From: Ferruginibacter sp.
GTDB taxonomy: Bacteria; Bacteroidota; Bacteroidia; Chitinophagales; Chitinophagaceae
DNA length: 9,465 nt
Direction: 5' to 3'
Assembly: GCA_018057635.1 (NCBI GenBank)
Contig: JAGPDJ010000028.1
Span: 1-9,465 of the forward strand
Part shown: positions 5,960-9,465 of the stretch, piece by piece
How the letters are laid out: the number at the start of each line of letters is the position of its first letter
Position numbering within the stretch: position 1 is the first letter of the stretch
The notes under the pieces: model-generated
The model's database searches: none
What the model was told of the DNA's origin: nothing
Seen by the model: the letters and a program-made list of their open reading frames with translations, nothing else
Made by a program: the position numbers and the translations under genes

Positions 5960-7921
5960 ATGAAATACTTATTCCGGTCACTTATTTTATTCATTTGCCT
6001 CTCGTTTATGCTGATAAATGCTGCTGCTCAAACGATAGACAGTGTTGAATATTTCATTAATACAGATCCGGGGTTTGGTAATGGAACAGGTATTGCTACT
6101 ACTAATGCTGCTGACATTAACGACATCACTTTAAATATAAATACAACTTCGTTAAGCAATGGTTTTAATAACCTGTATGTTCGTTCCCGAAGCAGTAACG
6201 GCCACTGGTCGCTTACCAAACGCTGGTTATTTTACAAAGACGCTATTCCGGCTGCCAACATAAACCGGCTGGAATATTTTATTGACACTGATCCCGGTTT
6301 TGGCAATGGCACCAATGTATCCATTACTCCCGGCGCCAGTGTTTCAGATGTATTCTGGACAGTTGACCTAACGGTACTGGCTAATGGCTTCCATAATATT
6401 TTTATCCGTTCACGGGATGATAACGGGAACTGGGCGATCACAAACAAATGGTTATTTTTTAAAGACATAATTCCATCAGTTAATATAAACAAACTGGAAT
6501 ATTTTGTTGACAATGACCCCGGTTTCGGAAATGGCACAAACGTAACGATAACACCCGGCGCCAATGTGGCTGATGTTTTCTGGACTGTTGATATTACCGG
6601 GCTTACGAATGGTTTTCACAATATATTTATCCGTTCAAAAGACAATACAGGCAACTGGTCCATCACCAATAAATGGCTTTTCTTTAAAGATATTATTCCT
6701 GCAGCCAATGTAAATAAGCTGGAGTATTTTATTGATAATGATCCCGGTTTTGGAAACGGAACTAACGTTACGATAACACCCGGCGCCAATATTGCAGATG
6801 TTTTCTGGACGGTTGATATTACCGGGCTTACAAACGGTTTTCACAATATATTTATCCGCTCAAAAGACAATGCAGGCAACTGGTCAATCACAAACAAGTG
6901 GTTATTCTTTAAAGACATTATTCCTTCAGCCAATGTAAACAAACTGGAATATTTTGTTGACACCGATCCCGGTTTTGGCAATGCAACCAACGTTCCGGTA
7001 ACTGCCGGTGCAGATATCAGTGAACTGGCTATACCGGTAAATACATCCGCTTTTAGTGAAGGCTTCCATACCATATTCATCAGGAGTAAAGACAACAACG
7101 GCAACTGGGCCATTACGAACAAGTTTGGTTTCTTTAATGAATCAAGGCCGGTTCCGCTAAATATTAAAAAGGCAGAATATTATTTTAATACAGATCCCGG
7201 ATTTGGCAACGGAACAGCCATTACTTTCACTACACCGATAGGCAATAATATTGCTGATTTCAGTTTCCCGGCAGACATTACTGCACTGCCCAACAACACA
7301 CCACATTACCTGTTTGTAAGAACACTGGACAGCATCAATAAATGGTCGCTCACAAATGTAGTTTCTTTTACAAAAAGTGTAGTGGTACCCGTGAGCTGGC
7401 TCAGTTTTGATGCAACCTTAAAAAACAAGGTAGTTTTGCTCAACTGGAAAACCAGCAGTGAATCAAACAGCAGCCATTTTGAAATTGAACGGAGTATAGA
7501 TGGTTACCGCTTTGAAAAAATGGGAGAAGTTAAAGCCGCCGGAAACAGCAACACAACAAGTGAATATGAATTTACAGACAGGCTTCCTGTTAAAGGAATG
7601 AATTACTACCGCATCAAACAGGTTGACCTTGATGGCAAGTTCAGTTATTCAGCAATCCGGAAAATAGAAATAAAAACCGATGTCCCGCTGTTTGTTATTC
7701 ACAATAACCCTTCCAATGGTTCAGCAGTGATTATAAAAACATCTATTACACCTTCTTTTGTGGGAATTTTTGATATGGCAGGCAGAAAATTGAAGGAAAT
7801 TACCATTGCAAACCACACGCAACCGGTAAATCTTTCAGGTTTGCCATCGGGTACTTATCATGCAGTATTATATAAAGATGCTGCTGTTATAGCTGTAGAA
7901 AAAATAGTCATTCAGCAATAA
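5960..7921 (+). CDS. T9SS cargo protein with six 75-residue DPGFGNG repeats
   Basis: 653 residues. A signal peptide occupies about 1-23 (hydrophobic core LFRSLILFICLSFMLIN, then Ala-Ala-Ala-Gln). Six tandem repeats begin at residues 29, 104, 179, 254, 329 and 405. Each opens with (V/L/A)EYF, followed by an almost invariant DPGFGNG, and closes with a (V/I)RS(K/R)D..GNWS.TNKW pattern that resembles a small beta-sandwich domain. Residues 481-575 form a fibronectin-III-like domain (VVLLNWKTSSESNSSHFEIERS through YYRIKQVDLDGKFSYS) common before T9SS tails. The C-terminal part (about 577-653) fits a type A sorting domain: NNPSNG, DMAGRKL, LSGLPSGTYHAVLY and a final EKIVIQQ. The protein should therefore cross the inner membrane by Sec and the outer membrane by T9SS, and be released or anchored at the cell surface. 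No catalytic motif is seen; adhesion or a structural role is inferred. It is followed by a strong terminator. Confidence 0.9.
   Translation: MKYLFRSLILFICLSFMLINAAAQTIDSVEYFINTDPGFGNGTGIATTNAADINDITLNINTTSLSNGFNNLYVRSRSSNGHWSLTKRWLFYKDAIPAANINRLEYFIDTDPGFGNGTNVSITPGASVSDVFWTVDLTVLANGFHNIFIRSRDDNGNWAITNKWLFFKDIIPSVNINKLEYFVDNDPGFGNGTNVTITPGANVADVFWTVDITGLTNGFHNIFIRSKDNTGNWSITNKWLFFKDIIPAANVNKLEYFIDNDPGFGNGTNVTITPGANIADVFWTVDITGLTNGFHNIFIRSKDNAGNWSITNKWLFFKDIIPSANVNKLEYFVDTDPGFGNATNVPVTAGADISELAIPVNTSAFSEGFHTIFIRSKDNNGNWAITNKFGFFNESRPVPLNIKKAEYYFNTDPGFGNGTAITFTTPIGNNIADFSFPADITALPNNTPHYLFVRTLDSINKWSLTNVVSFTKSVVVPVSWLSFDATLKNKVVLLNWKTSSESNSSHFEIERSIDGYRFEKMGEVKAAGNSNTTSEYEFTDRLPVKGMNYYRIKQVDLDGKFSYSAIRKIEIKTDVPLFVIHNNPSNGSAVIIKTSITPSFVGIFDMAGRKLKEITIANHTQPVNLSGLPSGTYHAVLYKDAAVIAVEKIVIQQ
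6044..7396 (+). repeat. Six in-frame tandem repeats, 225-bp unit
   Basis: Repeat units start at 6044, 6269, 6494, 6719, 6944 and 7172, so the first four intervals are exactly 225 bases (75 codons) and the fifth is 228. Units 3 and 4 are the closest pair: by hand count about 27 of 225 bases differ, affecting 25 codons of which only four change the amino acid. Units 1, 5 and 6 are more divergent. The DPGFGNG core is kept in five units; unit 5 has DPGFGNA. Confidence 0.95.
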
Positions 7922-7934
7922 GTGGTAATACAGC

Positions 7935-7976
7935 AAAAAAGACAGCCTGTTCTTAACTGAACGGGCTATCTTTTTT
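7935..7976 (+). terminator. Strong intrinsic terminator after the repeat-protein gene, bidirectional in form
   Basis: An 18-base arm at 7935-7952 pairs with 7959-7976 with one C-A mismatch and one G-T wobble, leaving a 6-base loop (TTAACT). The right arm ends in six T, and the left arm starts with six A. It begins 14 bases after the stop codon at 7919-7921, so it ends transcription of the secreted-protein pair before fumC. Confidence 0.9.
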
Positions 7977-7995
7977 ATAAGAATATCATTTCAAC

Positions 7996-8003
7996 TAACT
8001 TTG
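7996..8003 (+). promoter_or_regulatory. -7 box candidate for fumC
   Basis: TAACTTTG, the same octamer as in front of gltX, matches the Bacteroidota consensus TAnnTTTG and ends 19 bases before the fumC ATG. The place expected for a -33 element coincides with the T-run of the upstream terminator (7971-7976) and lacks an exact TTG. Confidence 0.5.
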
Positions 8004-8022
8004 CAATCAAATATTTATTATT

Positions 8023-9420
8023 ATGGAATACAGGATAGAAAAAGACACCATGGGAGAAGTAAAAGTTCCCATTGATGCATATTATGGTGCACAAACACAA
8101 CGTAGTATAGATAATTTCAAGATCGCCCAGGACATCAACAGGATGCCAAAAGAGATCATCCGGGCATTTGCATATTTAAAACATGCTGCTGCCATTACAA
8201 ATAACGAAGCGGGTGTATTAACAAAGAAAAAAGCCGACCTGATCGGTAAAGTATGCAAGGAAATTCTGGATGGTAAATTAGATGCTTATTTTCCATTGGT
8301 TGTATGGCAAACAGGAAGCGGCACACAGAGCAATATGAATGTTAATGAAGTGATCGCATACCGCGGGCATATATTAAATGGCGGTAAACTAAGCGACAAA
8401 GAAAAATACCTGCATCCCAATGATGATGTAAATAAATCTCAAAGCAGCAATGATACTTTTCCAACGGCCATGCACATTGCGGCATATAAAATTTTAATGG
8501 AAACCACCATTCCGGGAATACAAAAACTCCGGGATACGCTTAATAAAAAATCAAAGGCCTTCAGTAAGGTTGTAAAGATCGGACGTACTCATTTCATGGA
8601 TGCAACACCACTTACATTGGGGCAGGAATTCAGCGGCTATGTATCTCAGTTAGACCATGGCCTTAAGGCAATCAAAAACACACTCGCACATTTGAGTGAA
8701 CTTGCTTTGGGCGGAACTGCTGTAGGAACAGGAATTAACACGCCTCCCAAATATGATGTGAATGTGGCCAAACACATTGCAAAACTTACCAAACTGCCCT
8801 TTGTAACTGCTCAAAATAAATTTGAAGCACTGGCAGCACATGATGCCATTGTTGAAGCTCACGGAGCATTGAAGACAGTAGCAGTTAGCCTGATGAAAAT
8901 TGCGAATGATATACGAATGTTATCTTCCGGCCCCAGGAGCGGCATCGGTGAAATCTTTATTCCCGATAATGAACCAGGTTCATCTATCATGCCGGGTAAA
9001 GTAAATCCAACCCAGTGTGAAGCTTTAACCATGATTGCCGCACAGGTAATGGGCAATGATGTTACCATTGGTATTGGTGGAAGCAATGGCCATTTTGAAT
9101 TGAATGTGTTTAAACCGGTGATGATATATAATTTCCTGCACAGTGCCAGGCTGATCGGTGACGGCTGCGTTTCATTCAATGATAAATGCGCTGCAGGAAT
9201 AGAACCCATCCGGGAGAATATTAAAAAACATGTAGATAATTCTTTGATGCTCGTAACAGCACTCAATACAAAGATCGGTTATTACAAAGCAGCTGAAATT
9301 GCACAAAAGGCACACAAGGAAGGAACCACTTTAAAAGCAATGGCCGTTAAGCTGGGATATGTAACCCCGGAAGAATTTGATGCATGGGTAATACCGGCGA
9401 ATATGGTGGGAAAGATATAA
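8023..9420 (+). CDS. fumC: Class II fumarate hydratase
   Basis: Interconverts fumarate and L-malate in the TCA cycle, in the cytoplasm; class II enzymes are iron-free homotetramers. 465 residues, matching the usual FumC length. Visible: [14 protein letters not shown] at 97-110; [17 protein letters not shown] at 131-147, covering the second substrate-binding region; [16 protein letters not shown] at 187-202, with His190 corresponding to the catalytic His188 of E. coli FumC; and the superfamily signature [11 protein letters not shown] at 319-329, with Ser321 the catalytic base and Lys327 binding substrate. Related aspartases and argininosuccinate lyases share the signature, but the [11 protein letters not shown] and THFMDATP segments favour fumarase. 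The ATG at 8023 gives the normal N-terminus ([15 protein letters not shown]). It stands alone between a terminator and the right-edge repeats, so it is probably monocistronic. No terminator is visible before the window ends. Confidence 0.97.
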   Translation: MEYRIEKDTMGEVKVPIDAYYGAQTQRSIDNFKIAQDINRMPKEIIRAFAYLKHAAAITNNEAGVLTKKKADLIGKVCKEILDGKLDAYFPLVVWQTGSGTQSNMNVNEVIAYRGHILNGGKLSDKEKYLHPNDDVNKSQSSNDTFPTAMHIAAYKILMETTIPGIQKLRDTLNKKSKAFSKVVKIGRTHFMDATPLTLGQEFSGYVSQLDHGLKAIKNTLAHLSELALGGTAVGTGINTPPKYDVNVAKHIAKLTKLPFVTAQNKFEALAAHDAIVEAHGALKTVAVSLMKIANDIRMLSSGPRSGIGEIFIPDNEPGSSIMPGKVNPTQCEALTMIAAQVMGNDVTIGIGGSNGHFELNVFKPVMIYNFLHSARLIGDGCVSFNDKCAAGIEPIRENIKKHVDNSLMLVTALNTKIGYYKAAEIAQKAHKEGTTLKAMAVKLGYVTPEEFDAWVIPANMVGKI

Positions 9421-9421
9421 T

Positions 9422-9465
9422 ACGAATTATTTATAGCACGAATTTTAAACACGAATTACACGAAT
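9422..9465. repeat. Cluster of ACGAATT short direct repeats, cut by the window edge
   Basis: ACGAATT occurs at 9422, 9438 and 9451, and again at 9460 where the window ends after ACGAAT. The last three copies are preceded by C (CACGAATT). Spacing shrinks from 16 to 13 to 9 bases. The cluster starts two bases after the fumC stop codon and may continue outside the window. Confidence 0.6.

Noticed and set aside
6028..7122. Series of minus-strand open frames opposite the repeat protein
   Set aside because: They recur with the 225-base period of the plus-strand repeats and are antisense shadows of the coding repeat.
8859..9266. Minus-strand 135-residue open frame within fumC
   Set aside because: Fully inside the conserved fumC catalytic region on the other strand, with no recognisable motif.

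Overview
The window looks like chromosomal DNA of a Bacteroidota bacterium, most likely from the Chitinophagaceae or a close relative. This is inferred from moderately low GC content, -7 boxes of the Bacteroidota type (TAnnTTTG) in front of several genes, a lipoprotein with a Lys-Asp-Asp signal after its acylated cysteine, and a secreted repeat protein ending in a type IX secretion (T9SS) sorting domain. No rRNA, tRNA, CRISPR array, insertion sequence or phage gene is visible.

Layout. At the left edge lies the 5' part of a polysaccharide deacetylase gene (minus strand, 1-510, running off the window). It is followed by a spacer with a clear hairpin terminator (657-687) and a minus-strand lipoprotein gene (707-1636). 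A divergent promoter region (1637-1804) leads into plus-strand genes: glutamyl-tRNA synthetase (gltX, 1805-3334), a stand-alone cobalamin-binding domain of the methylmalonyl-CoA mutase type (3396-3803) and an enoyl-CoA hydratase (3855-4658). After a 254-base spacer come two closely spaced secreted-protein genes: a beta-helix protein (4913-5920) and a T9SS cargo protein built of six 75-residue repeats (5960-7921). A strong bidirectional terminator (7935-7976) separates them from class II fumarase (fumC, 8023-9420). The right edge holds a cluster of short ACGAATT direct repeats.

How the genes fit together. gltX and fumC are core metabolism. The B12-binding protein and the enoyl-CoA hydratase are plausibly linked through acyl-CoA metabolism (propionyl/methylmalonyl-CoA or branched-chain degradation), but the catalytic mutase subunit is not in the window. 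The beta-helix protein and the repeat protein are probably one transcription unit delivering two extracellular or cell-surface proteins. This pair is the least characterised part of the window and the best candidate for something new. I see no evidence of a defence system, mobile element or biosynthetic cluster. Most of the window is ordinary housekeeping and surface-protein DNA.
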